Made by a program: the position numbers and the translations under genes
Notes under the pieces: model-generated
Databases searched by the model: none
What the model saw: the letters and a program-made list of their open reading frames with translations, nothing else
Told to the model about the DNA's origin: nothing
Assembly: GCA_027600665.1 (NCBI GenBank)
Contig: JADGJL010000274.1
Location: forward strand, 1-27,500
Length of the DNA: 27,500 bases
DNA from: Irineochytrium annulatum
Lineage: Eukaryota; Chytridiomycota; Chytridiomycetes; Chytridiales; Chytridiaceae
Reading direction: 5' to 3'
Shown: positions 1-10,179 of the stretch, in pieces
Position numbering within the stretch: position 1 is the first letter of the stretch
How the letters are laid out: each line of letters begins with the position of its first letter

Positions 1-40
1 GCAGGTCGATGGTGGCACACTAGGACAGAGTCTCTGACGA

Positions 41-531
41 TCACGGATGAAGGCCAGATTGTCCATCCCCTCCAACACCAACTGAGCCAGTGACAGGGCC
101 GGCACCGTTGGTGGATTTGACTGGCGTTGATGTCGAGCCAGTCTGTGTGGTCGAGGTGTCGGCCGAGCCGAAGGAGGCAGCTGGTCGACGGAGTGGCGGG
201 TGAGTTCGTCACCAACTTAGCCTGGAGCGCACTGGCGGAGGAAGTGGAAGCGGCCGCCGTTACCGCGATCGCTGTTGCGGCCGACGTCATGGTCAGGAGC
301 ATGGTGGCGGTCAACGTCTTGGTCGCGGCTAGGATTGTGGTCGGTCAAGTTGTTGTGGTCGTTGAGGGTCGTTGCTGTTGAAGAATGCGGGCCGACGTTT
401 GGTTTCGGGGGTACAAATTTCGCAGGGTCGTTGATGAAGGTGAAAAAGCGGGCAAATGCCGCCTCTGGAGCGTCAACTCGGATTAAGGGATTGATAAAAC
501 GGTAGTAAGGCGATCCTTCTCCTGCTTCCAC
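41..531 (-). other. Ser/Thr-rich 3' region, possible tail of the Vps62-domain gene
   Basis: Downstream of the Vps62-like domain the minus strand keeps several open stretches. One, at about 217-531, reads from a Tyr/Pro-containing segment (GSPYYRFINPLIRVD) into low-complexity Asn/Asp/His sequence. Another, ending at a TGA at 41-43, is Ser/Thr/Gly-rich (TSTTQTGSTSTPVKST). A consensus-like intron (GTAACG to TTTTTTCAG, about 540-652) separates this region from the Vps62-like exon. I could not find a phase-consistent splice model joining the pieces. Ser/Thr-rich tails are common in secreted fungal proteins, so this may be the C-terminus of the preceding gene, or 3' UTR. The join is inference. Confidence 0.3.
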
Positions 532-633
532 TGAAAAAATGTTTGCGAAGTGTCGGTGACAATTTTTTGATTAGAAAGAAAAGCTTTTGGATGCCCATGC
601 GGCCAGCGCAGTGCATCCAACTATCGTCCGGGC

Positions 634-3024
634 TTATAAAATGGGCGTTACAAATGATTTAACAGCCGAAAGAAGAACGTACGAGGTCAAGCCGTCCTCA
701 TGGACAAATGTGTACATCAGGTCGCGTATATAGTGACCCGGTGGTGGCAATTTCGGCTCCGTATTACCCCAACGGATCTGCAAATTTTTCTCTGCATCCC
801 AGGGTATGGTCGAGCACCTCATTAGCCATCGTGCTGAGGAATTTGTTAAGCAAGTCGTTGTTGATGTCGAACGTTGGGAACTCGCCGACAATTGGGTAGA
901 GCTCATGGCTGCCTTGAGCAACGTAGATGATCGGCTTGTTGCCCTGGAGGGTAAACGCGTTTGGCGTGCCGTCAGTGTTCCACTCTCGTTGGGCCCACTG
1001 TCATCGTTACCATAATGATCCACGTGAAACTGGGATGGCATCTTCGTGGCACGGTTGAAACGAGTGAAAAGGTGCTCCAGATCTGCGTCAGACAAAATTG
1101 ATTGTTAGCTCAGATCCACAAGATCAACACTGATTGAGGGAAATGGCATACCTGCAAAATGGTTCTCGACGACGGGCGTCGGCCTTGTTTCCAATGGTTC
1201 TCGACGACGGGCGTCGGCCTTGTTTCCAACGATGCCCCTTCCAAGCATACCGCATCCAAATGCGATGACGTTGGCAGTGGTACGGTCGCAAAAGTCGTGC
1301 ATAATGGTGCTAAAACCAACTCTCTTGCCTTGATTGTATCCATAAAATTGCTAATAAAAAACGTCAACTGCGTTTACCTAATAAAACAGAAGTTAAACAA
1401 CTTAAGAAAAAATGGTAAAAAAAAAGAAGGTCCATAAACTCATAAACTCGTACCTCGGGCTTGTCGACGGCAATGGCGTACACGGGCAAGCTGTTTATAT
1501 TAGCTTTGGCATCATTCGGGGACCCACAAAGACTGTTTGTTGAACGTCAGTAAAGAAGAAGAAGGCAAGCAAGGCAAAAGAGAAATGAGTTCACATTGGA
1601 AGAGCGTCACAGTCAGCCCAACCAGCGGCACCGCCCATGTGGCCGTAGACCGCGCTTCCGTCGCCCGCCATAGGTGTGAGGAACTCCCAGTTGTGTTGCG
1701 ATTCCGTGTTGCCAGCGTGAGGGGACAAGGCCATGATGTTGGCGTGAAGTTTGCGGTCGAATCTACCGATCTGCTGTGAATTGTCCTTCGAACCCGGGTT
1801 GTCACGGCTCCACAGGCTCGCTCCGTCAAACCAATCGACGGGGTTGACCGGATAGTAGCTCTTAGACGGGTGAAGGCGGAATATGGGTGCGTACTTGCGG
1901 TTTATGGCGTTCCACCCCGGGTCGGGCTTAGAAGCGAGCTTGGCGTCCTCTGCAATGAGTGCTTAAGAATTGTAGCAGCGTGAAAAAAGACAGTAGAATG
2001 TCTAACTTGCTCTTTAGGTAAAAGTCACCATTAGTGCTTATCGTAGGTGACAACGCCTTACGGGGAGCACATTATAAAAAAACATTCGTGTTGAAACCTT
2101 GGCATCGAGAGCCGTTAGCCACCAGCATATCGCAGGCCTTGGAAAGCTTGGGGATGTGGCCGGCCAGGTCGGGCCGGTGGTCGCAATCGACCACGGCTTG
2201 CGGACTAGGGTCTGTGTTAACATCTTGGCCTGCGTTCTTACTGTATCCCGGGGACACATTGTTTAGATACCAATAAATCATTACAGTGCCAAAGAGAAGG
2301 ACGTGACCAACCTTTGACGTAGAGATCAAGGTCCCTGCTTGCAATCTTGAGAGGAAACCAGCATTTCCGCATTTTAACCATCCGCCGCTGTTAAAACCAA
2401 GGCAAGTGTTACCTTTGTTGTCGGTCCATTTCTTGCAGGCATCGGCAAGATCGGCAACGTCGAATGCAAGACTGCCGATGTAGACGTCGAAATTGCCCGT
2501 GTAGTTGTCGGCGTTGATTGCGATGTTGCTTTTGGCATGCAGCATGTAGGACATTTAATGAAAAGAACAGAGTATAGCAACGGCGACAAAGGGCAATTTT
2601 AAGCTCACCGCCAGTGGCCCCCTTTAACAGGTCCAGCTTCTGATTTGTGCAGCGGTCGACGCTGTTTTGGCGCTTGTCGACCGCTTCGCAAGCCGTTCCG
2701 TACAGCCAATCCTCTCGCTCTTGTGGAGAGCAGTGATCCCATAAGCAGCCGTGATATTGCTTAAGGAAGTAGCCACAAGAATCTCCATCGTTCCAGTGGT
2801 CTCCGTAGTCTCCTGCGAATTGTTATGAGGCAGCGTGAACTCGAACTCGGGAGGGACGGGAAGCCTACCGCAGCTGCGAAATGGTTAAGGAAGAACGCGG
2901 ATTGCAACGAGGCGAAAGTTCACTGTACCATTGCGCACAGGTAGAAGCACCCGCCGCCGGCAGAGACAACGGTGGCAGTCGAGACCAGCACTAACGCGAG
3001 GCCGAGGAGCGCGTGTTTCCTCAT
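634..3024 (-). CDS. Secreted Cys-rich protein with PAN-like repeats and a Vps62/DUF946 domain; frame disturbed
   Basis: Read on the minus strand. The ATG at 3024 begins a clear signal peptide (MRKHALLGLALVLVSTATVV). A Cys-rich exon follows at about 2609-2812. Two degenerate repeats with the pattern AC...C.GFN lie at about 2312-2528 and 2084-2240 and resemble PAN/Apple-type modules. A domain matching Vps62/DUF946 then spans several exons: about 1611-1961 (YAPIFRLHPSKSYYP), 1454-1532, 1152-1350 (FYGYNQGKRVG) and 634-1082 (HFADLEHLFTRF, then GNKPIIYVAQGSHELYP in another frame). Vps62-type proteins carry YAP..YLHP, HVGDWEH and GNKP..Y...G.H blocks in this order, which supports the call. Their molecular role is poorly known; the signal peptide predicts secretion. 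Problems: an in-frame TGA soon after the signal peptide, off-by-one phases at the 2609/2528 and 1611/1532 joins, and two compensating frameshifts in the last exon. It is either a decaying gene or sequence with indel errors. Confidence 0.6.
1161..1230. repeat. 35-bp tandem duplication
   Basis: Two adjacent 35-bp copies (1161-1195 and 1196-1230) begin GGTTCTCGACGACGGGCGTC and are identical except for the last base (T versus C). They lie inside an exon of the Vps62-domain gene, immediately upstream in coding sense of the conserved NHFADLEH block. One copy is not a multiple of three, but the reading frame passes through both copies without a stop. Confidence 0.95.
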
Positions 3025-3213
3025 GTAGTTAATTATGCGGGGTTCTCTAATGGTGATGATGAGCAAAGGCGTGATGCAGGGGGGGAAGAATTGGGATCCT
3101 TTTTAAAGGGCTGCCATGGGGCGTTTGTCGTTTGATTGGCATTGTTATGCACGCCGACACTCTTATGGCGTCTAATCTTCGCTGATATCCTTTCATTTAC
3201 ACATAAATTCACT

Positions 3214-6200
3214 TTACATGAAGTCTGCAGCACGTGGCCTCCTGGTCCTCCCCGGCGCCGTACTCGCTCCAACGCCACCGTCGTTTGGCGGCGGTATCCC
3301 CTCCTTCCTCCCCTCCGGCGGCATTGGGGGCATCGTCAACTCACCCGGCGTTCCCGCCGGACCCGCCTTCGCCCTCAGCGCGATGGCCGGCGGCAACGCC
3401 GGCCCAACTTTCTCCCTCACCCCACCGCCGTCCATCTCGTCCACCCTCGTCGCCTTCGCGCTGTCGGGCCCCGATTCGCCGCTGGACGACAGCGACCGCC
3501 TACGCTTCTTCTTCTCCTTCCGCTTTTTCACCTTTTTGTCCTTCTTTTCCCGTTTCTTCTTCCGATCTGGCTCGCCGGTCTCTTCCTCATCCTGCCTTTC
3601 TTCCTCGTCATATCCAACGGCAATGTCTGCCTTCCTGCGCTGGCTCGCAGCGGCGGCACGGTCTCGCTTTTTCGTTGAGAAAACGGCCGTCGTGGCCCAG
3701 CTGGCGGCGACCGCGGGCGGGCGGATTACATGTTCTTCCTCCTCCTCGCCGTCCGCAGCATCTTCCGCGATAGTCATTGTTGCCGCCACAGACAGAGGCA
3801 TAGGTGGATCTCCTGCAATTGCATGGGTATGACTTCCCCAAAAGAAATCTTCTACTCACGTTCGACAATCTTCGGCTTTCGCGCCTCTTTTTTTGTGAAA
3901 AGCGGTCTAAACGTCGGAGGTGGGAGGGGCGCCGTGGTCGAGGGCTCCGCAGGCGTAGCTGGCGCACGTTCTGCGATCCGGGCCGTAGGCTTCGCCGCTT
4001 CGGATTGGGCGCCGTCGACGGCGCTCTTGACTTTTACCACATCCGGCGCCTGAGCGACCTGAAGCAACTTAGATTGGCGTCATACAGAGCCTTTTCTGTT
4101 ACCAATTTCGTCTCCTCCATCGCCGCAGCGTCCTTGATGGCCTCCTCGCGATCATCCTCATCATCGTCCTCACTATCATCGTCGCTGTCCGCAAAAATGG
4201 CCTTAAAGATGTCCATCGGCGGCCTCTCCGGCTCCGCAACCGCCTCCTCCGGCTTCTCCTCCACCTGCTCAATCGGTTTTTTGGTCGACCCCTCCGCGCC
4301 ATCCTCCCTCACTCGAACCTCAGCCATCTCCCTCAAATCTGCCATCGCCTTGAAGTTGACGGCGTTCTTTTCGTTTGGCGGTGGCTGCGCAACAATATGA
4401 GAATCCTTCTTGTCGCCCTTCTTTTCTGGGTACGGATTCGCGACGTTAAAGCGCTTGCAGAGCAGCTTTTCGGGTTTGAAAACCGCCCGCCGGCGTGTCC
4501 GGGAGCCATACTTGACCTCGCCGTCCTGCTTTTCATCCGCATCGGGTGCAGCGGATGGGGCCGAAGGGTCCGCGACGGCCTACCAACGAAACAGACGAGA
4601 ATTGTCAATCTAAGGAAAAGACATGCGTCAACACATGGTGCTTACCTGAAGATCATAGGATGCCGTCGCAGCTGAGGTAAATCGGGTCGCCATCAACCCG
4701 GTCAGAGGCCTGTACATTAGCGCGGCCTTGGCAAAGTCGTGAATTTCTTGTATTGCTTCCCTCGGCGTGAAATGCTTTGCTAAGTCGTTAGGAGACGAAG
4801 TCGAAAGAATTTAAATAAGAAAAACAAATAAATAAAATAAAATCACCGGCGGCGGCGCAGGCTCGGTCGCGGTCCCGGCCTTCCATTGCAGGAACCTCTT
4901 GTACCGCTCCTGCTTCGCCGGGTCAGACACGAACGGCATAAAGCCCCTCAGCGCGGCCTTCGCCGACGAGACATCGACCCCTTCCGCTGCCATGGCCTGC
5001 GTTGTCGTCGGCACAGACCCCGCCGCATCCCCGTCTTTACTTCCCGTGGTGGTCGCGCCCGTCGCACGGTCGATGAACTGCTGGAGCCGGTCCTGGTCTT
5101 TCAGCTGGATGTAAGCGAAGACGGACCGCGTCGGACCCTTAAGAGCCTCCTCGCCGAGCATAAGCCGCCGGTCGTCGACTGTCAGATTATGACCGCCGCC
5201 CGATACTCCGCCGGGCAGGTGACCGGAGAGTGCGCTTTGGTTGGGGACGTATCCAGGCGGCGGCTTTGGCGCGTCGAACCTAGGTCCCGTTTCGTTAGCC
5301 GGCATAAGAGATGCGGTACGGACGTACCAGGTAGTCATCCTCAGCGGCACAGAAGCGAATTCAAATCCCGGCAGTGGCGGTCTGCCGTCCGAGCCGACCT
5401 TGTACGCCGTAGGGAGGGCCTAAATGGGTTGGGTGCCAAAAATTTTGTATCTTCAGGTGACGAAGACGACGTGAATCTAACCTTAGTCGGTACAGCCTCT
5501 TGACGTGATTTTTCTCGGTTCGACGCCATCCTCGGCATCGGTGCCGCATCCTCGTCATCGTCGTCAATAACGGCCGAGTAATCGGCGCCGCGCCTATCGA
5601 CGTTGGAGTAGACATCCATGTCCTCCTCCTCGTCAAAAATCCCCGTCCCGAATCCCCCCTGGTCAAAACCCTTCCGCTTCGTTGGGCTCCTCCTCCGTTT
5701 CCGACTCGCCCCACCTTCCTCGTCTTCGTCATTGTTATGCTCCCGGCCAGCGCCACCATCCAGCGCCGCCGCAACATACCCCAACCCGAACGTATCTGCC
5801 TTCGCCGCAATAGAGACGGCCCCAGCGTCCCTCGGTGCAAACAGATGGCCTTCTGCGTAAACATCATCCTCCGCCCCAGCGACAGAAGCCAACCCTGTCC
5901 TAAGACCTGCCGTTGTCGAGGGTGGTGCGGTTCCAGCCTTCCTCATCTTATCCCTGTCGCGCTTTCGCACCTTGGCCCCGATGCCCTGGCCCTCGCGCCA
6001 ACCCATCAAGCGCAGAAGCTTGATACCAATCGAGTCACGCGGCGGGCCAATCAGGTCGTCAGCGAACCGGCCCGTTATCGGCCCCAGCGTCGACCTATAA
6101 TCAACACCAACGTTAGACAAGCGCGTCTGTAACTTGCAAAATCATCGGGTTGCGCCGTGCCCTTGAACTTACCCTTGGGTGGAATTTGCGACCGCTCTTT

Positions 6201-6724
6201 TCTTCGCCAGCTCCTTCTCGGTCCCGGCCGTAAGATCGTACTCCTCAGTCGCGGTCATCTTCTTCTCCGCCTCAATTTCCTGTAAAATAATATGAGCCCT
6301 TAAACCCACTTCTACAAAAGTACGCACCGCCAAGTCCTCCTCGTCCATGAAATCCTCTGCTCTCTGCTCCATCTGAGCCCTCGCGCTCCTCGATGACACG
6401 AATTCCTTTGGTTGCCATCCTTCAAATATCGTTAACAACGCCGGTGGCCACCAAAAAGGATATGAACCTTCTTTAGAACCCACGGTATTGAAGTAGCCCG
6501 CCGAGAAGCCGCCCGTGAACGCGCCGTGGAGCCTTTTTCTGCCTTTCTCGTCCCGCGCCTTTGCAAAACTGCTGATTAAAAAGTATCACGGAGTAAAAAA
6601 GTATCAGCTAACAGACCTCCTGCTTATGAATGGGTAGAACATCGTTCCTATTCTTGGCTTTCACGTCCCTCGCCGAGGTTGGTTGCGGTGTTCCTGCCGA
6701 GATGTAGGGATCTTCGAAGTCCAT
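3214..6724 (-). CDS. GPATCH1: GPATCH1-type G-patch splicing factor, 979 aa, 11 exons
   Basis: Exons in coding order: 6617-6724, 6468-6558, 6328-6419, 6173-6279, 5482-6094, 5328-5419, 4847-5279, 4646-4774, 4103-4579, 3860-4058, 3214-3812. All phases agree and give 2940 nt. Family landmarks appear in order: [20 protein letters not shown] and [20 protein letters not shown] near the N-terminus; [10 protein letters not shown]; the G-patch at about residues 154-175 ([17 protein letters not shown]); the downstream FGLGY block; [16 protein letters not shown]; a region ending [34 protein letters not shown]; and [14 protein letters not shown] followed by an acidic run. The C-terminus is Lys/Arg/Glu-rich, as in the family. 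GPATCH1 proteins bind spliceosomes, and G-patches activate DEAH helicases; nuclear location is expected. Introns 1 and 7 are phase-consistent only with GCAAAG acceptors. The intron at 4059-4102 is only 44 nt, with CTAAG next to TTGCTTCAG. It is divergent from Kish. Confidence 0.93.
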
Positions 6725-6829
6725 TTCGACCTCGAAAAAGACGGACGAGCAAGATCTGTGAGTGCAGCTGACATCGGCTCGTAATATCAGGGAAAATTTA
6801 TTCTGATCATATTCTTAAGATACGGGACA
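6725..6829. promoter_or_regulatory. Divergent promoter between GPATCH1 and Kish genes
   Basis: Only 105 bp separate the ATG of the minus-strand G-patch gene (6724) from the ATG of the plus-strand Kish gene (6830). Both 5' UTRs and both core promoters must lie here or inside the neighbouring genes. The half next to Kish is AT-rich (AAAATTTATTCTGATCATAT); I see no canonical TATA box that I can assign to one gene. Confidence 0.6.
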
Positions 6830-7114
6830 ATGGTCTCGGCCATCTTCAACTTCAACAGCCTCCTCTTCGTCGTGATCCTGACAATATGCACTTGCACTTA
6901 CATCAGGGCCCAGTTCCCCTCACTCCTCGACCGGAATAAGCGGGGGATGGTGGGCCTCTTTTGGAAAGCTGCGAGAGTGGGTCTGTAGGCGCGATCGTTC
7001 ACCGCGGAAAGCTACTTACACGTAGTTACTTCTTCGATAACAGGGGAGAGGCTGTCTCCTTACGTCTCGCTCGCCTGCGTAGCGATGGCCTTTCACTTCT
7101 TGCTGGCGACATGA
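6830..7114 (+). CDS. Kish / TMEM167 small Golgi membrane protein, 73 aa, 2 exons
   Basis: Exons 6830-6980 and 7044-7114 join in phase 1 across a 63-nt intron (GTCTGT to GATAACAG). The product begins [20 protein letters not shown] and contains [20 protein letters not shown] and [20 protein letters not shown]. This matches Kish-A/TMEM167 along its whole length, and 73 residues is about the family's usual size. Two hydrophobic segments (about residues 10-25 and 55-72) flank a short basic loop. Kish proteins are conserved Golgi membrane proteins needed for constitutive secretion (established for the fly and human proteins). The spliced start and stop are unambiguous. The gene is absent from a simple long-ORF view because its first exon is only 50 codons. 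Confidence 0.95.
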
Positions 7115-7553
7115 TACTTCTTCTCTTGCCAGTCGAGGTCGTCGACGCTTTTGCGGCGACGGCCATGGACATGCGAGATCTTCGCTGTAAAGACGGATAC
7201 ATCGGGGAGATTTGGCACCGGACAAAGCACGGCGCCACGGGTTGTTAGGCGGGGGATGTATCAAAAGCGACATTTGTTTATTGCGGGGGTCGCTGTGCAA
7301 TAAAAGCCATTTATCTTGCACACCAATCTTCCGTTGCGGGAGAGGGAAAGACAAAGGAAGGAAAATAGTTTGGAAAGGGCGGACGCTGTGATTATAATCA
7401 CATATGTCAAAAACTGCCTTTCGGCTTCAACGAACCGTACTATATGCTCGCCTGGTTTGAATATAATATTCATGGCGCTAATTTTTTTAAAAGAACTCTA
7501 AATATGCTATATACATGCTCCTTAGGAAGAGGAGGGCGTCCGATGTTGGTCGT
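7115..7553. other. Intergenic, convergent 3' regions, nothing recognised
   Basis: This lies between the 3' ends of the Kish gene (plus) and the ART-like gene (minus). It is AT-rich after about 7260. The short open frames here (up to 112 codons, both strands) have no recognisable motifs, and those at 7016-7354 overlap the Kish exon in antisense. Probably 3' UTR sequence from both sides. Confidence 0.5.
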
Positions 7554-8650
7554 CTAGGCCAGCCTCCAAATCCGCGTCATATGATTCATCAACGAAAAAG
7601 AGGCCCTGTCATCGAGTATTGCGTACTGAAAGCATATAATATTGCGAACATCTCCGTAAGGTCAAGGGTCGTATGATCTGGGTGATGCGGTCGTGTCGCT
7701 CGGAACCTGCAAATTGGCCCGGAGATAACTTCATGATCACGTTCTATGTCCTGTATCGGCAGCAACGTCCTGTCTGCGTTGACGTTCTGATAACAGAAGC
7801 GTTTCCATTCATCATTGGCAGAATTGAACGAATAGCATCTCTTTCTTCAAAATATGAATCCGGAATTTCAAACACCATGACAGCTCTCTGTTGCGCAGGA
7901 TATCTGTTATTAAACCACTTCATTCCAAAGTCAACCGAGTCGCACAAAGAGAAGGCACCGCTAACAGCAACTTCGATAGTTGACTAAAGAAAACTCTTCT
8001 TATACCCTGGGCGCCAATTGAGCGTGCATACTCCGTTGTTGTAAACTGTAGCAGTATCCGAAAACCAGAGGCCCTTTCTTGTTTGAGATCTTCATATTTA
8101 ATGGTAAGCTCCTGGTGCCCCAGTAACGTCCAACCACGATATCGACCTGGTCGGAGTAGTGGAGGTAGATATCAAGCTTGAACTGGGAGTCGAAGAAAGA
8201 GATGTGACGGCAGAAGCCCATGATTTGTTTGCATAGGAAAGGAATGCCACAGCCCACTGAGATAGGATCCAGTGAGATATCAAGTCCTCCGTGGCATTCC
8301 GGGTCAGAATTGTAGCTAACTCGGTTGTATACCCGCACGATGTGAAGTTGTGAAGTTAGCGAGCGCATACTTATTGTCGCACTTCCCAGAGTCATTATCC
8401 TGTGGAGAATGGGTTAAAAACGGTTTTTTAGGACTCTGTATAATTACAAGGACACATTTACAATGATACAATTTACATCTTCACACTCAATTGACATCTT
8501 CATACTCACCCAACCGCAAGCGCGTGCCTGGCTGCATATGCGCCGGCACTCGACTTTAGCGCGCGCCCCTTGCGGCACAATGCACGTAGAAGCTGGTGAG
8601 CAGGTCTCCCAGTCGACGGTCGATATAGAATTATATTCGACTATGTCCAT
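7554..8650 (-). CDS. Hypothetical gene; C-terminal half resembles DUF3990-like ADP-ribosyltransferase fold
   Basis: Minus strand; the structure is uncertain. A possible first exon starts at the ATG at 8650 (MDIVEYNSISTVDWETC) and is Cys-rich up to a strong GTGAGT donor after ACGW at about 8507. The next exon could start at about 8398 (DNDSGKCDNKYALANFTTSH). The middle has an open stretch (FKLDIYLHYSDQVDIVVGRY) that I cannot place. The more informative part is at about 7744-8000: SGAFSLCDSVDFGMKWF, then RAVMVFEIPDSYFEE, then VISGPICR, and a last exon reading QYAILDDRASFSLM to a TAG at 7554-7556. That order (G-[AF]F-x-[TC]DS-x2-F-A/G-x-[KR]W, a hydrophobic VFEIP strand, a D/E-V..GP block, then a Q[YF] strand) is what DUF3990/ART-like proteins show. 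The usual YHGT-type start is weak (VYNNG). Substrate and activity are unknown; it may be decayed. Confidence 0.33.
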
Positions 8651-10160
8651 GAGTGCAGGGACTCATGGATGAATGCACATAGCTTAGTTATGTGTTTAGT
8701 GGTTAGTTTAGTTGCTTAGCACACGGCACGGGAACGAGCTATGCCCTAGGCTAGATCCGCTGAGGCTCGGATGACACAACAATGTGAAATAGTCACAGGG
8801 AAAAAACAAAATAAAATACTATGTCCTCGAGCTCAATTATATTGAATTAATCCGCCTAACCATCCCACACCACCAGCGTCCGCCAGGACCGATTTATACC
8901 TCGCAGGCGCCTGGCTCCGCCCGCATCCAGCGGTCTTTGTGCCTGCTGGACTTTTTGAATTTTGGTCTAGATCTTTTTTTCTATTTTTGGGCGGTTTTTG
9001 GTTTCCCTTTTTCCCGTTCCCTGGAATAAGTCCTGGTGGTTCCCCAAGGCCCTCATGAAGGCCGGGCTGGCGCCGCGCGGCACCTACCACCCAGGAGGGC
9101 CCGCCCGCTTCTGGACCATGTTTGGTGGCCCAGCACTACAAAATGCGCCATCACAACACCATCAAGCCCAGAGGCGCCAAGACCAACAGGGACGCGCGTT
9201 GGCGCGCCCCTTAGCGGGCGCTCAGGAGCATTTTGTTGACTGTTTTATTGATTAATTTCCCTGTTTGAACCATTTGTTAGTCGATTTTTATTGGCTTTCC
9301 TATTTTTTCTGTTATCCTGCCGTTAAATTTGCGTCCTTATTCAATTCCATTAGTTAGTTAGTCGTTATTCTCTTTAAAAGGGCGGGGGAAGCGACCTTGA
9401 AGTCCTTCACCCTGATTTACACCATTAAATATGACTTGGAAGCCGATCGACCATCCGATTGCCTCGCGATCCTGTCCCTATCTTTTGGACTCGATCCCCT
9501 CGGCCTGCCTTCACCTATCCTGACCATCTCCCCCTACGGCAAGCCTGGTGCATTGCGCACTCGAGCGTTAGGTAGTTATTTTTTCGTAATTGCTTTACCT
9601 TAGGCCGGCTTTGGCCGTGCCGGAGCATCTCACAACAACCTATTGTGATTACGGTATTACCTTTCTTTATTGTTTGCTTGCCTCTATACTTTGATATGTT
9701 CAGATTTCTTCTGGTTCCGTTACTTTCCTTTTCAGTCTTTTCTGTTATTTCCTTTATTCCCGTTGTTATTTTATTAGGATACGCCTCCGCACCACAACTA
9801 CAAGCTCACCGGCGCCAACCCTCTGCGGATAACGGTTACCTTGCCGTTTGGGTTCGAGCGCTATCACTAACATCTACATTTACACTTACACTTTCATTTA
9901 CATATTTCGAAGCTCATTCAACACCACCTTGCAGGCGCACATCTCGGAGCGGTGACTTGAACTGCGCATAATGAGCACATGTCAGGTGAACTCCGTCATC
10001 CTTCTTCATTCTTCATTTTACACCGATGTTTGTGGGTCGGAGGCACTGTGAACCCGGCTGTGACTTCACAACGATATCAAATGACAGCATAGAGAGTGTC
10101 TGCTATTGACCACCGTCAATGCCTCAATTTCCATCAAATGGTCTGTGGGACTCTAGCGGG
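8651..10160. other. Gene-poor, repeat-like region, no intact gene
   Basis: About 1.5 kb without a convincing gene. At 9000-9240 there is a GC-rich patch with a GGCGCGCC site and an open frame of 85 codons lacking any known motif. At 9350-9400 a TTTAAAAGGGCGGGGG segment looks like a TATA-type core promoter followed by CT-rich sequence. From 9640 to 9970 the sequence is T-rich, giving an artificial hydrophobic frame. The base composition changes sharply from the flanking genes. I looked for terminal repeats and target-site duplications by eye and found none, so an LTR or other transposon relic is possible but not shown. Confidence 0.4.
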
Positions 10161-10179
10161 TCCGTGAAGCTCCTTAACC

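Noticed and set aside
3136..3832. Three long plus-strand open frames of 179-204 codons at 3136-3832
   Set aside because: They lie antisense to the last GPATCH1 exon, whose Lys/Arg/Glu-rich low-complexity sequence is the cause (Phe/Ser/Pro-rich shadows).
4059..4102. Frameshift in GPATCH1 near 4060
   Set aside because: It is explained by a 44-nt intron (GTAACA to CTAAGTTGCTTCAG) that restores frame exactly.
4886..5503. 205-codon plus-strand open frame
   Set aside because: Antisense to well-supported GPATCH1 exons and Arg/Pro-rich, with no motif.
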